A stretch of DNA of 64,000 bases, taken from assembly GCA_026874595.1 (NCBI GenBank), contig CM049307.1, positions 33,276,862 through 33,340,861 of the forward strand, read 5' to 3'. Shown here piece after piece: positions 1 to 14,899 of this stretch. Made by a program: the position numbers and the translations under genes. Position 1 is the stretch's first letter; every line of letters begins with the position of its first letter. Below the pieces are notes generated by a model. It ran no database searches. It saw only the letters and a program-made list of their open reading frames with translations, and was not told where the DNA came from. This DNA is from Sipunculus nudus (Eukaryota > Annelida > Sipuncula > Golfingiida > Sipunculidae).

Positions 1-3000
1 ATATTTAGTAACAAGCTGTGGGAGCTTTCAAAGAAATCAAACTTAGCCTTTAAGAGCTGGTCAGACTATATTCTGCCTGAAGAGACCTTCACAGATGTAG
101 GTGTTTCTAAGAAGCAGACTTGTAATGGAGAGCTTTTCTGAGATCATACAGTGACCTCTTGCAGTCTGTCTTCTCATACAGGAACACTGTCATGCAAGAA
201 AGAAAGCCTGTTGCCTCAATGCACCCACCCCTGTTTGAAATGGTAGATCACAATCAATATATGGTGAGCTTTGAACAAGGATGGCCTTTCACAAACCCTT
301 CATATCAGCCCCAGGGCAACCTGCTTTGTGTCTGCCTTTCAACAATGGCCAACATCTTTTCCCTTCTCAGAAACACCACATGTTCTACCATGAATCGCTG
401 GATGGATTCATATACACATTCTCTTTTTTCTTTTTTTTATTCCTGCTTGTATTCGATATTATCTGAGCGGCAATACATCATCTTAGTCAGATGGTTTTAT
501 CAGAAGCTTCCTGATGCAAAAATCTGTTGGTGTTTTTGTGGCCAGGGATTTCTCACCTGTGGAATATATAACTTCAAATTCCTTAGCTTTCTTCAGGCAT
601 TTCCAGATTGCAGTAACTTTAAAAAGCCAACAGGATAAATTATTGCTTTGTAATAAAAACAGTATTTATCCAAAAAAAAGTCAGGTTATAATATGGTCAG
701 AAGTAACAGGAGAAATCAAGATTGGTCAAAGTACACGCAAACATGGATTGTAATACCTTAGAAATGTCTTTCAAGAATGATTTTACTTGGCAGTTACCAG
801 GTGAAATAATTTTGTTCAGTTCAAGAAATGCCTACCCATATTAGCCAAAATCTCATAGAAATATCTTTTGCCAAAATTGTCTTAAAATAATTTACAGTAA
901 TTTAAGTGGAAAAATATGGCACAAGCAAGGCCACTAGCAAGAGAAAGCAAACTTTAAAATTGAAAGTTATACTTGAAAAGAATATTAAATTTTAAACAGC
1001 AATCATTCTTTCATGGACCGATGGCCACATTGCTATTCTATGGAACTATTTATAGCTTGTTCCTTGATTTATCCAGCAGATGTGATGGTGACTTTTGATA
1101 TAGGTACATATATCTACTGAAATCCCTCAGGTATTGGAGTATTTGGTAGAGGTGCTTGTGGCAGTGGTGGTAGTACAGATGTATTGATGAAACTGATATT
1201 GATATTAACCTTTTAGTTAATGATTTTGTTCCTACAACCTCAGCCTCCTGTGTTTTATTGTCTGGGAGGCTCATATCATCAATCACTGTCATTGAGCACC
1301 GGCTACGTAAACCATGTAAACAAAGCACATAATGCTATGATCAGTCCCATATTGATGGTACTTGAGCACACTTCTCTGAAGAGCTGCATCAATCCCCTTC
1401 CCATATAACTGACCTTTTATTATGAAGCTATTGGTGTGACATATTGTATGTTGTTATTCTTTTTTTCAGAATGCAAAAAAAAAACTTAAATAATGATGTG
1501 AACTTACCTTGCAACCTTAAGCTTGGTTAAAAAGGGGGGCAAAAAGAACTGTGTTATGAGAACATTACAACTGTTAAAACCCCTAGGCAGCCTGAGAAAC
1601 ATGATCCTTAAGTTTCCATTATAGGTGTTGTAAGTGCAGAGAATAATTTGTCAGATTATTTTGCCTAGATTATCTGGAACAGAAATATTTACTCCCTGCT
1701 CTTAAGAACCTTGTTAGAGTAGAATTTGTTCAGTATGGATGGCAAATTTCTTGGCAGGACCTTAGGTAGTTCTAGAGGCAATTAGTTCAGGTAATTAAAT
1801 ATATTATTCATACTTCAAAGCAGTCCTGCCCACTCATTGTATTTTTGGTTGTCTTAGCTCATTTGTACTAATTGTAAACATATTAATCAAGTCACTTTCT
1901 TTTTAAAATTTTAAAATGTACAGGTTACTTTGTGGTACTTTTGTGTGCTGTGTTTTGGACTCTGTAATCATATCCAAATGTCTTTTCACTTTATTTCATT
2001 TAATTATTATAAAATATGATAATCCAATAAGTGTGACAAGAGATATGTATATGTTTTATTACAATACAAGCAAATATTTAATAGGTATATTTAATTTTTT
2101 ACATGACTTCCCTTCACCTTTGTCATCTTTATTTATTCCTTTGATGAAGAAATGATTCATGCTCACATTTAGTAGTTCCACTGTGTTGCCATCATGATAT
2201 TGCCTTCAGACTGTCATTTGTAAAATTTCACAAAAAATATACTTGTTTTTCTTACATTTCAGTTTAGATTTATTATAAGAAATTATAAAAAAGTTTAATA
2301 TTACTTCACTGTCAGTAATTACTCATATGTTCTTCTAATCTGCTGTTGGGACAAAAATAGAATTGCTTTATTCAATTTAGATTAATTATTTTGAAACCAA
2401 ATGTATAAAGTTGTTTACTTATTACCCAAATAACCAAGTGGAAATTACATTACCTCACCCCTTCTGCAGAGGTTAAAAATTTGCAGAGATTTAAAATTAA
2501 GGTGGCCTGGATTATACCTTTAACATAGACCTAATATAAAATTCACTATAATCCCTTTTGGAGGCACAAGTGTGGTCTTCCCAGCATTAGGAATGCACCT
2601 GCTTCTATATATTCGACCTATACACAGACGTACATGTAATCTAACTCTTGTTTCATGGACTCTTATGTCATGTGAAATCCAGTTTGAATCTGAAAAGTAT
2701 TTTGGACATTTTGTTCTTTCATTGAGTTTGTCCTTTTATTTTAATAATCCTCTCCATGTTTCATATGTTCCATAGTATATAGGATATGTGGTAGACAGTG
2801 TAGGTTTGGTCCATGAAAACAGGTCATCCTGCACTGCTGAAACCATAATTTAGTAGCTCTGGATGATAATTATTTATTATATCCCTTGGTCATATTAATC
2901 TATCCTTGTGGTGAAATAACAGACCCTATGGGATTGTGCATGTGTGTCTTGCCTGGGCTTGTAATAATGTCAGACATGCATAATAAGAGTTATAGACAGA

Positions 3001-6000
3001 GTCAACCCAGATAATGTCTAGCAGCATTTTCACAGTCGGTGACAGTCCCTTTTATGTTTGCAATAGAAATGTTGACAATGTTCCCGTAACAATTTTTTGC
3101 TATGAATTTTCACATCATTAGTTGATGTTCTTTGGTATGATTAATTCATGTTATGAGAAGCTTTCACATGCAAATTCCAACTTTTCAATAACTGTCATAC
3201 ATCAAACAGATACGAAGGTCTTTCTCCTCATATTTTCAATTTTAAACAGGAGCTTGTAAAGAATTGGGAAAATTTGTTCTGATGGCTACTAGGTTCCCAG
3301 CCAGTCTTTGTGCCACTTACTGCCATGTAAATGGTGAGTGTTTAATTATGTATCCACTTGTTCCACACTTGTTACTCAGGGAAGTTGGTAGCAGCATCAG
3401 CTTGGAACTAAACTTAGAACACAGGAGTTGCCTTTACTACAAACACAGTTCTTGAATTGGTCATGGTCTTAATTATTGATACTTCAAGTGGTACACCTAT
3501 TGAGCTGGAAAAAGTTACAATTGCCTGGCTTTAAATTATGCAGAATGATCTATTCCAGTCTTACAGCTTTCAGAGCTGCTGTTTATATTCAGTATGTAAT
3601 GGGCATTTTTTTATATTTAACACATTTGTATTTAATCATGAATATTTACCATGGCCAAGAATTCCATATGTAACATGCAATGTTTGACGTCACACGTAGT
3701 CTTGCCCTTGTAATGGCAACCTGCACTAAGTGCAACATGTGGATGTCGTGAATACAGCTGAGATTGTGATAGCAGTCATCTTAGTTTAGTCAGATTCTCA
3801 TATGATCATTTATAGAACATTTTCAAAAATATATCAAGACAACTTTTACCCAAGGAACCTGTAGATATACTTCAGTGTTAATGCAATGTAGGTTTCCTGC
3901 AGCAAACTAGCTTAACTCTTCCTAAATTTATCTTTAGATTTTGTTTTATTTTTTAAGTGAATCTTATCAAATTTGGTCATGATGGTGGAATTATCAAGTA
4001 AAAGCTCCATATAAGAGCAAGAATATTAAGGACCGACCATCAGTAAAGAAACAAAACTTAGGCATGTCACCTATACTGCTCTTTTGCCCTTTACTCTTTC
4101 ATAATAAATCTCTTTGTTCCCTACCTCTTTATAATAACTTTACAAAAATTACTGAAAGATAATGACATTGAAAGGAGGTTTCTTTGAGAAGGCTTTGACA
4201 GTGACAGGACAGGTATTCGAAAAGTGAATCATCACTGCCACTTAATGAAAGAACCTTGCATGTCAACAGTTTTCATTTGAGAATACAGGTTAAAACATGG
4301 ACTCTTTACAACAAATTTAAAAAAAGGGATATGCTGCTACATCTAAAAATACAGTGACTCATAAAATGAAAAGTTTCATTTGATGGAGAAAAGGTTATCT
4401 CCATTCTGTACATGAGGTAATGTGCACCATATACATGTCTGATTTTACTTGTACAACAGAGGAATAATAAGCTCAGGCATTGATCACATATTTCTTTTTG
4501 TTAAGGTGGTGATTTTTTATGAGATTTTTAGAAAAGTGTTTCTTAAGAAATTGAGTCTTTCATTCTAAGTACTAATCAAATGATGCCCCTCAAGATATGC
4601 CAACAGTGAACTTACAAAAAAAAAAACAAATCACCATTAGTAACCCTTTTTAACCACTTACATTCATCATAGTATAGATATTACAGTGAGAAAGAAAACA
4701 CCAAACTGAGACAGAAAACTGGAAAACTGATTCCTGGATTTCCCTGCATCTGTTGTAAACTTCAAAAGAAAACTTGTTGCTGAATTATTGCACCTGCACA
4801 GAGTAAAGTCATGATACAAAACCCGGTGCAGCCTCAGTCAAAGATAAAAGAACTGCAAAATACCAGGTTGTTGAACACATTTTCCCAGCTGCTGTGACAG
4901 ACATTCAATGCTGAAAAAAAACTGAAGCACCTGCATTTCAATGTTCTTCCAAACCATATATGGTCGTCCATCATGTGATTAAGCTCTGTTTTCCAGAGTT
5001 TGGTATCAGCAGGGGCTGCTGCTGTAAAACTGGTGAAGCAGCTGTAGACAGCATCCAGAACCACCTCATAAATACTGTTTTATACCAGAAAAATTGCCAG
5101 TCAGCACTTGTAACAGCCATCCAGGATTCCAGGCCTACATATCCACACCTTGGAGGCTGAACAGTCCAGCTAAGTATTGGCATTGCGAGAGGACTCTGCT
5201 TGTCTGACAGCTCATTACATTGAATTAGCCAGACATCTTTGTTTTATTGGGCAGTCAGTGATAAGACCACCTCTACAATTAATACTGGTCATGAAAGTAA
5301 TTGCAGAGAGAGATACTTTTGGAAACTAATTTTACCTTGACCTGTGTCTGTCTGGAAATCTGAGTATATTCAATAGCAGTCAAACCTTACTCTTAAAACA
5401 GGTTGGCCTTCTGATCTTCTTATATGATGCCCCTCACGATTTCTCATGCCTTTGAGAATTGTCTTTTGTTAATGGAAGGCTTTGTACCATGCATGATAAT
5501 CGTGCAAGTTAAGGATAGTATGTCATATTATCCATGCCTTCAGGCATTACTGTAAAGGTAAGGCAGGTATTACCTCTCTATGCAAAACCATTCTCCTGTA
5601 TGAATGTCCATGACCAATATCACCTGTCAGGTGTTTTTGTGTCAGCATCTTAGGAACAGGATAATGAGATCCTTTATGCCATGTCTCATGTCAGGGATCC
5701 TATACATTAAACTGCTCTTTGCATCACAAGATTGGTTTGAGTTCAGAGGTATCATCCCCACTTGTGACGTTTCATCATCCCAGCCCACCAGCTGGCCATC
5801 AGCAGGACATATTTTATTTCATTAGAGCCAGAAATTCTTACCTCAGTGTTTAATCAGATCAGAGTAGGATCTCTGTGAAAATCTGATTAACATTCCAGTA
5901 ACACCATTTGCACCAGATGTGGGCCACAGATATGGTTTTCACTGTTGTCATCAGTTAACTTTTTCTTATATTTTTTCTGCAGTTTCTCAAAGACTAGGAA

Positions 6001-6489
6001 AATAGGTCAACATGGCCTTGTGTTTGGATAATATAGGCATTGATTTATTACCTTAATGCATTCCATGTTATGTATTTCAACACTTAAATTTTCAAAAGTC
6101 CAGATTCTAGAGATAGAATGAGAAATTTAGATTTGAATAAATTTCATTTAAACCATATTCAGCAGAAAGCAGCATAATTAATACGTCTGTCTACATTTGC
6201 TCAGATCTGTCTTTCACATGAAAACAGGGTAGTGAGGGCACATTGACTGAAAGCTTTTGAAGATGGATCCACTTTTAAATTCTCTTTAACTCTTATTAAC
6301 ATCTGATAGACCACTATAAGCCCCGTCACAAGACATCCCCTCATCTGTTCGTAACGCACCAAAACACCCTCAGACTTGCCACTAAGTACTTCCAGTTTTA
6401 GCTCCTCTTGGAGGTAAAATTAACATTGGACACAATTAATTTCGGTTGTAAACGGTTCCAGGACACCCCTACCTTAAAGTTGATAATTT
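1..6489. other. Non-coding, intron-like sequence
   Basis: I see no convincing gene, RNA gene or transposon here. The sequence is AT-rich with many short random open frames and no recognisable domain. The stretch at about 4840-5180 is richer in balanced base composition and could be conserved non-coding DNA, but I cannot show this from one sequence. It is probably part of a long intron upstream of the PKA exon at 35441, which is an inference from position and strand only. Confidence 0.55.
3685..3692. promoter_or_regulatory. Perfect CRE palindrome TGACGTCA
   Basis: A full 8-bp cAMP-response element (binding site of CREB/ATF factors) followed by CACACGTAG. An 8-mer can occur by chance at this window size, so function is uncertain. 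Confidence 0.2.
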
Positions 6490-7662
6490 TTTATAAGCTC
6501 AGCTGACTGTCAGTCATCTGAGCTATTGCGATCACTCTTTGTCCGTCTGTCTGTTCGTCCCTCTGCCTGTCCGTAAACCAGGCACAAATCGTAACCGCTG
6601 GATTTAGAATCTTGTAACTTGACATTCTGAGAGGTCCATGAAAAATCTCCTTGGAAACCAGAAATTAGGTCTCTGTTACCCATATCCTTTGAGCTATGGG
6701 GCCCCGAAGTACCCCCCAGAATAGTCAAAACTTTCATACAAAAACTTCAATATCTCATTAACTAAATCACTGATGGTCATGATTTTTGGCATACATATTG
6801 ATCATGAGATGTTCCATCAGTTCCTGCAGATTGGGTGTGCCACCACTATTTTTTTCATATTTTTACGAATTTTTTTCTCTATTTTTGAGACTTTTAAAAG
6901 ATGTGGTTATTCATTCTTGTCATGCAAGGAGGCCTATGAAAAGTGTCTGTGATAACCTGAAATTAGGTCTCTGTTTCCCATATCTTTCAAGCTATAGGAC
7001 TCCAAAGTATCCCTCAGAATAAAGGACAGTTTGTTACAAAAGCTGAAGTATCTGAACAACTAATGCAGAGATCACCATGATTCTTTGCATTGATTTTGAT
7101 TATGGAGTGTTTCATCAGTTTCTGCAGACTGGTGGTGTCACCTATATTTTATTAAATTTTTCGAATTTTTTTCTCTATTTTTGAGACCTTTAAGGATGCT
7201 GTCATCTGTTAACTTGACACAAATTGTAACAACTGGACCTAGAATCTTCATTCTTGTCATGCAAGGAGGCCCATGAAAAGTGTCTGTGGGAACCTGAAAT
7301 TAGGTCTCGGTTACCCATATCCTTCATGCTATAGGACTCCGAAATATCCCTCAGAATAATGGAAAATTTGATACTAAAGCTGAAGTATCTGAACAACTAA
7401 TGCACCATGATTCTTTGCATGGATATTGACCATTAAGTGTTTTTATTAGTTTCTGCAGGCTGGTGGAGCCACCTGTATTTTTTTTTAAGTTTAGGCATTT
7501 TTCTCTATTTTTGAGATATATAAATACAGACACAATCTTGGCCTGTTGGTTAATCTGTTTGATGCTTCAGTTGAATGGGTATATACTACCATTCAGATGA
7601 TAAAATTTCCTTTTGCAATTGTCTTCTCAGTCAGCTGAGCATCATGACCCATGGATCACTTG
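6490..7662 (+). mobile_element. Helentron-type non-autonomous element A (type 1)
   Basis: It starts in a T run with AGCTCAGCTGACT, which pairs with AGTCATCTGAGCT a few bases on to form a hairpin. GTCY repeats follow (GTCCGTCTGTCTGTTCGTCC). It ends with AGTCAGCTGAGC, the inverted copy of the 5' motif, then a short hairpin near TGACCCATGGATCA and CTTG in front of T. Inside are about three degenerate units of about 335 bp, the last ending in GGTGGAGCCACCTG (about 7463). Subterminal inverted repeats, a 3' hairpin, internal tandem units and T-run insertion are the published hallmarks of Helentron-associated elements (DINE-1, mini-me, bivalve pearl). There is no coding sequence, so it would need Rep-helicase supplied in trans. 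Confidence 0.7.
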
Positions 7663-8739
7663 TTCATTTACCTGGGAAATCCTCATAAATATTCATAAAA
7701 TTCTAATTTAGACTCTGTTCGAAAGCTGATTGGTTGAATGGCGTCAGTAATTGACACCTGGGATGTCAACAAACACGACATTTTAGCTGACCGTGCCACG
7801 TTGTTATGACAATAAACCATACCAAACTTCAACAAAAGATTGGTATCTATCTAAATTATTATCATTTTGGACTTAAAATGTGAATATTTTTCATTCCTCA
7901 AGACATTTTCTATGTTTATGTTGCCTGTTATGAAGGACGAGTGATGTCATCAATTTTCAAGATGGCGATCATACACCGTCGAACTTGCAGCTCGATGGAC
8001 ATCGTGCTTTGACTACTTTCAGTACATTTTAAACAAAATAAATATAAAATAATGTTCAATAAACTTTAGTTACTCAAATTTGAGAAGTTTTGCTTATGTC
8101 TTAAGATAAAAAATACGTCTGCCATCATTTTGACACTGGATAACCATAATGCAATGCAACAGGGTTTTGTCACGGGCAACATAAAAGTGATATACCCTTT
8201 ACCGGGAGTACCAAAACGATCCAAGTGAACATTACAAAGGGGGGAAATGTGTAAAAATGTTAGATTTTACCATTCTGTCAGACTTTTGGCAATTTTCCAT
8301 TGTGTTTTATACATATTTGATGAGTAAATCTGTGAATGTGTCTTTTTTTCAATAGGCAATAAACCAGGTACAGGCGGATGATAATTCCCTTATTGGTCCT
8401 AAATTCTACAATGTCTTCACTGGGATATACTGCAGACATTCATGTACAAATATGCTAAAACAACAAAGACACTATACTTACCTGAATTTACCTGGTTCTG
8501 TTAATAGATATATGTGAAATTTATGATTGATTAAGTCATTAACCTCTTGCTTGGTATCTCTGTAAAATGTGTTAAAAATTCATTAAGGATACACCAAAAA
8601 CTGATCAGGTAATCAATCATAACATTAATGTACAGTGTGTCAAAATTCAAAGTGTGAGAAACCTAAAATTAATCTGAACAGTAAGGGGGGTGTTTTGTGA
8701 CAACCAAATACAAACAGTAAAGGGTTAATTAATTCAAAA
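7663..8739. repeat. Intergenic/intronic stretch ending in a repeat related to 31640-33130
   Basis: There is no gene. The segment from about 8360 carries TTACCTGAATTTACCTGG and ends near 8672 with AATCTGAACAGTAAGG. The same words occur in the larger array at 31640-33130 (AATCTGAACAGTAAAGG near 33112), so this is probably a shorter member of that family. 7663-8360 shows nothing recognisable. Confidence 0.4.
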
Positions 8740-11700
8740 GTTAGCCTTTAAATACAAATAATATAATTCATAGCCCCAAGAAGTGCCTCATCTGATACTC
8801 TAACAGGTGACAATATGATTCATCCCAAATTAAATCAAGCCTTGAAGGATCTATTGTGTTGAAGTGCTTAGAGGTGAAGGGTATGTCATCAGGGATGGAA
8901 GGCTTTGGCTGAGCAACCTAACCAGTTGGTCACTACTTTTCCCTTGAATTAAAAACCATGCAGAAGTTTTGTCCTCAGTCACCTGAAGGACTATTTCTTT
9001 CACCATCTTAGAATTCTCTTCACTGTATAGTCCCATCATACTTAATGGATTTCTTTACCAATGGAAATTCCATTATTTCCTTTGAAAGTATGTATAGTAT
9101 TAATACTGTTAATAATGATAGTAATTAGTACAGATAATCACCAGTTCTTGAGCCCAGAGGCAAACTTAGTGTTAGGACCTCTCATTGGCTTTACAGTCAA
9201 TATTGCCAGTTATTAATCATGATGAGCTGTTGTAGTCTTGTTTGGACAGTATGTGCAGGTCTGCATGTCAAAACTGATGCATTGGCAGCACAGCCAACAA
9301 GTGCATTAACACTGATTACAATGTTTGCGTGCTTTCCACCCAGGGAATAAGTAGACATCCATATTGCCACCCATTGATTGGATCATTGTTGGTATAATTA
9401 TTAGAAGAGCTCTTCATCACTTTTATGTGAATAATTCAAGAGGTGTATTTAATCTGGTACACTTCAGCAGACGGCTCTCATTGGCCCTTTTGGCTGAGAC
9501 TCAAGTATTTCAATATTAATGGCCACGCAGATTAAGTCAATATGATGTTTTTTTTTTGCTGTCTTTTAGAAAACTAAGATTTAGCTGATTGTTGATACAA
9601 GTATAAGAATAGCCATACATCACTTTAATGACAATGCCTCAGGATGTGCATTAAATATGGCAAACTGTGTAGATGCTCTCTGATTGGTCTGTGTGGCATG
9701 ATGGTGAAGGCCTCAATATTCCAGTGAAGAACCATTCAGATTTAGTCAATAGGAAGCCCATTTTCTGGCAGTCTTTTAGTCAAATAGAATTTGACTTTCA
9801 GTCCCTTGAGCCAGTAGCTCTGCATGCTACACTGACCTGTTTGGCACGATCCCCATGCATAGATGGAATTGGTTGCAAAAACCTTGTTCATGGAAGTGGT
9901 TGATAAAAAAATTGCATTTTCTGACCTATAACAAGTATTGAAGCAAAGCAGATTTTATAACTGTTTAAAACGTCTCTTGGGCTGCTTGATAGACGAGCAT
10001 ATATATGAATGGTACAAATGTGACATTTATTTTTAACTGTAAATTTATTTATTTACATTATTCATTAAAAAAAAACTCCTGTCATTATACAGATCCTCCA
10101 AACTAATAATAATATAATTAATTTCTGAAGAGACATTGAGGAAATTTTAAACATCAGTTTTGAAAGGATTGTTTTAGACAAATTTTTAAAATGGTGTCCT
10201 CAGTTCTTTTATATATAATTAAATTACTTCTTCCTACAGTAAGGAAGTGATTTATAAGAAATTTGTTTAGGATTGTTTTGCACAGAGTGAATATGATGAG
10301 AATTTTGTCAATGATTGTTCTGTAACCATATAGAAATCATTAATTTTCAAGTAACATTCTTTTGACATTAATATGTAATTTAAGGGGGACGTGTTGATCT
10401 TTTTTAACCTCCATGAGAAAGGATTATTTAAGCTTTGTGTTCCCTTTCTGACTTGATTTGATGAGGCCATGCAATACCACTTTTCCCTACATATAATTTG
10501 GATATCAATTTGCATTTCACTATGGCTCACCTTGTTATCATGTATAAACTATCTAGCCAGGCTGTCCTTTTCCCCAATGTGAAAATATATAATATTCCAA
10601 TTTGATTTTTATATCTCAAGTAAAAACATCAGGTTAACATGTGTGTGGTTACAGATGGTGTGTGAGCAAGTATGTGTGTGCATATTTTAACTTTTTTATT
10701 TAGTTATTTCTGTTAATTGTTAATACCCACATTGAAGCTGTAGGGCTTCTACAGTCTAATGTTACAGACCACCTTTTGTGAGGCTATTTGTCATTTATCA
10801 TATACCATCATGCATGGAAGTGTTACATAGCAAGACCAAGTATCCTTGTCAAGCAGAGTGGCCAAGCAACAGTCACTGCTTCCCCAGACATAACCAGCAG
10901 CAATTGTGTTGTTACTATGGTAACCTGAACATTGATTCTCTGACAGGCCAAGTATGACATGTGCATAAGAGATTAATATTCTCGGAAGCCTGAAACATTA
11001 GAACTAACAGCAGAGTCTGATTCAATCAATTGGTCCTTTTGATTTAATTTGTAACATGATATCATTAATGAAGATTTCTTCAGATTTAAACTTGAGAACT
11101 TACTGGGTTTTGCATTTTAAACTCCTTACAGAAAAAGATGAAGCAAATTTTTGTTTTAAATGAAAGACTGAGTGACTAATAAAATATGCAAATGAATAAA
11201 TATGTGTATTTGTAGTCCTCAAAAATCATTTTGTTTTAAAAGAAAGCTTTGATTGAAATCTTGTCAGGCTATGGCTTTCATAAAGATTAGTAATTTCTGT
11301 CTTTTTTATGGATGCATCACTTGGTTGAATAAAGAGCATCCTTCTAGGATGGATAGTTCCAAAGTCAGTTTTTTGGAAGAATAATTCCATTAATGGAATG
11401 TATCTGAACCTAACATCTCACATGTCTTGATTGTCCCTTCATCTCTTGAGTCAAGGTTGATTAAATACCCTGGTTTGTGATGAACATCAGAAACACATGC
11501 ATTAATCCGACCTATTCAAAACTCTCACATAAAGAAATACATTTTCAGGTATTGGCAATCTTTGCTTGAAGGATATTGCTGTTACATGCATTATTCTGTT
11601 AACAAATAAGAATTATTTTGCTTTCAGTTCATACACTGTGGCTGTTCTTTACTGTAATACAAATGTATGAGAAACAAGAAAAATAGGTCATTTTGACATC

Positions 11701-12520
11701 ATTTAGCTGCATGTCCACTGGTGCAGATACGGATGCAGTTGCGGCTAAAATTGTACACAGGGAAATATCAAGGACTGTGTCCATTAATGCGGTGCGGAGT
11801 GCAGTGTAGCTGTGGATACATTTTTGCCAACTGGACCATTTAGCCGCAGGTACAGAAATGCATGCAGAAACATATGCGGAAACACCATTTTTATAAAGGT
11901 GAAAGAACTAAAACCACACTGACAAACGTATATAATGGACACACACAAAAACATATCTATATCTGCATACATATCCACACCGGATGAGCACAGCGTCCAT
12001 ACAAGTGAACAAGCAGCTTAAGGCAGATTAATAAAGGGGCATGCTTCTTGTATTTTAGTTTTACGAGACATTTGATAAAAGTGAAAAAATCAGTTTCAGA
12101 GATATGAATCTTTTTAGTTAAAGGGGCCCAATCACCTATAAAGCATGTTGAGTTAACACGAAAAATAGTTTCTTACCTATCTGTACCTGCCAAAATATTG
12201 CCCTGAAATCGTTTGCTTACTCCTGTAAATGAGTGTTAAAAACAGTGAACCGGGCGTGATTGCAGGTGTAAACATAAACTCAGTGCATCGGGCCATGTGC
12301 GGAGCCACAACACGTGCCAATCAGGAGATATCCTGACTGACTTTGCTAAAAAAAATGAAATACATGTTCCCCCTGGCTGAAACACCGTGTGTTGCCTCTC
12401 TTAATCGGACTCCGGTCACGCGGCCTTGTTATCGTAAACAAACTGTGTTTTCCAACACGCAGGGCTAAAACAAGGTGCTAAACAGTCGTATGCGAGGAAA
12501 CGAGACTGTGCTGGAATGGT
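8740..12520. other. Non-coding, intron-like sequence
   Basis: No gene or well-bounded transposon was recognised. 8740-11690 is AT-rich. About 11690-12500 is more CG-rich and starts with several variations of GCAGATACGGATGCAG and GCGGTGCGGAGTGCAG. It may be an old dispersed repeat, but I could not find its ends. Confidence 0.45.
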
Positions 12521-12532
12521 TTTTTAGCTCAG

Positions 12533-14899
12533 TTGACTGAAAGTCATCTGAGCTATAGCGATCACTCTTTGTCTGTCGTCCGTCTGTCCGTCTGTCCGTC
12601 TGTCCGTCCGTTAACCAGGCACAAATCGTAACCGCTGAACCTAGAACCTTGTAACTTGGGATTATGAGAGGTCCATGAAAAATCTCCTTGGAAACCAGAA
12701 ATTAGGTCTCTTTTACCCATATCCTTCGAGCTATGGGGCCCCAAAGTACCCCCCAGGAAAGTAACTAATTTCATACAAAAACTTCAATATCTCATTAACT
12801 ACTCGACTGATGGTCATGATTTTTGGCATACATATTGATCATGAGATGTTCCATCACTTCCTGCAGACTGGTGGCGCCACCTGAATTTTTCGATTTTTTA
12901 CAAATTTTTTTCTCTATTTTTGAGACCTTTAAAAGTGTGAACATCTGTTAACAAGGCACAAATCGTAAAGCCTAGACCTAGAATCTTAATTCTTGATACA
13001 CTGAGAGGTCCATAAAAAATCTTCTTGGAAACCAGAAATTAGGTCTCTGTTACCCATATCCTTCGAGCTATGGGGCCCCAAAGTACCCCCCAGAATAGTA
13101 AAAAATTTCATACAAAAACTTCAATATCTCAATAACTACAACACTGATGGTCATGATTTTTGGCATACATATTGATCATGAGATGTTCCATAAGTTCCTG
13201 CAGACTGGTGGCCCCACCTGTATTTTTCGATTTTTTACAATTTTTTCCTCTATTTTTGAGATGTTTAAAGATGCTGTCATCTGTTAACGTGGCACAAATT
13301 GTAACCCCTGGACCTAGAATCTTCATTCTCAACACACTGAGAAACCTATTAAAAGTCTCCATGGAAACCATAAATTAGATCTCTGTTACCCATATCCTTC
13401 GAGCTATGGGCCCCAAAGTACCCCCCAGAATAGTAAAAAATTTCATACAAAAACTTCAATATCTCATTAACTACTTGACTGATGGTCATGATTTTTGGCA
13501 TACGTATTGATCATGAGATGTTCCATCACTTCCTGAAGACTGGTGGCGCCACCTGAATTTTTCGATTTTTTACGAATTTAAAAATGTGAACAGCTGTTAA
13601 CAGGGCACAAATCATAAAGACTGGACCTAGAATCTTCATTCTTGACACACTGAGAGGTCCATAAAAAGTCTGCATGGAAACCTGAAATAAGGTCTCTGTT
13701 ACCCATATCCTTTGAGCTATGGGGGGCTCCCAATAACCCCCCAGAAAAATGGAAAATTTGATAAAAACAAACTGCAACATCTCAATAACTTCAACACTGA
13801 TGGTCATGATTTTTGGCATACATATTGATCAAGAGGTGTTTCATCAGTACCTGCAGACTGGTGGTGCCACCTGTATTTTTTCAAATTTTCACAATTTTTC
13901 TCTATTTTCGAGACCTTTCAGGATGTAGTTATCTGTCAACAGGGTACAAATCGTAAGGACTGGACCTAGAATCTTCATTGTTGACACACAGGGAGACCCA
14001 TGATAAGTCTCCATGGACACCTGAAATTAGGTCTCTGTTACCCATATTCTTTGAGCTATGGCACTCCAAAGTACAGCTCAGAATAATGGAAAATTTGATA
14101 CAAAAGCTGAAGTATCTGAACAACTAATGCAGAGATCACCATAATTGTTTTCATGGATATTGATCATGGAGTGTTTCATCAGTTTCTGCAGACTGGTGGC
14201 ACCACCTGTATTTGGTCGGGTTTTTTTATGAATTTTTTCTCTATTTTTGAGACCTTTAAAGTTATGAACATCTGTTAACAGGGAACAAATCATTAAAACT
14301 GGACCTAGAATCTTCATTCTTGACACACAGGGAGACCCATGAAAAGTCTCCATGGAAACCAGAAAGAAGGTCTCTGTTACCCATATTCTTTAAGCTGTAT
14401 GGCTCCAAATTACCCCCCAAAATAATGGAAAATTTGATACAAAAACTGCAGTATCTCAATAACTACAACACTGATGGTCATGATTTTCGGCATACATATT
14501 GATCATGACCTGTTCCATCAGTTTCTGCAGACTGGGTGCGCCACCTCTATTTCTTTCAAATTTTTACAATTTTTTTTCTCTTTTTTTGATACCTTTAAAG
14601 ATGTGGTTATCTGTCAACAGGGTACAAATCGCAACAACTGGACCTAGAATCTTCATTCTTGTCATGCAAGAAGGCCCATGAAAAGTGCCTGTGGAAACTT
14701 AAAATTAGGTCTCTGTTACCCATATCCTTCAAGCTATAGGACTCCGAAGTATCCCTCAGAATAATGGACAATTTGATACAAAAGCTGAAGTATCTGAACA
14801 ACTAATGGGGAGATCACCATGATTCTTTGCATGGATATTGATGTTTGTAAGTGTTTTTATTAGTTTCTGCAGACTGGTGGAGCCACCTGTATTTTTGTA
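12533..14899 (+). repeat. Tandem array of about 337-bp units
   Basis: Seven units, each ending in a variant of CTGGTGGCGCCACCTG at about 12869, 13206, 13542, 13859, 14195, 14534 and 14875 (steps of 317-341 bp, mostly 336-341). Each unit repeats the order GGCACAAATCGTAACC, GGACCTAGAATCTTC, GAAATTAGGTCTCTGTTACC, TGATCATGAGATGTTCC, palindrome, then a T-rich linker ending TATTTTTGAGACCTTTAAAG. Units differ by substitutions, so the expansion is not very recent. Related units occur in the elements at 6490, 42926 and 48391. Open frames on the minus strand recur in every unit but are broken between units (337 is not a multiple of 3), so they are not genes. Confidence 0.85.

Noticed and set aside
159-638. 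159-codon open frame at the left edge
   Set aside because: Composition is like translated AT-rich non-coding DNA, with no domain and no splice or promoter context.
4834-5183. Overlapping open frames on both strands
   Set aside because: Three overlapping frames in one place suggest low stop density, not genes. No domain is recognisable.
12562-14801. Recurring minus-strand open frames with MGNRDLISGF-like peptides
   Set aside because: They fall at the same place in each 337-bp repeat unit, are broken between units, start and stop at random points and match no known domain. They are by-products of the repeat.
12869-14899. CRISPR-like regular repeats
   Set aside because: This is a eukaryotic transposon array with 337-bp units, not short repeats with unique spacers.
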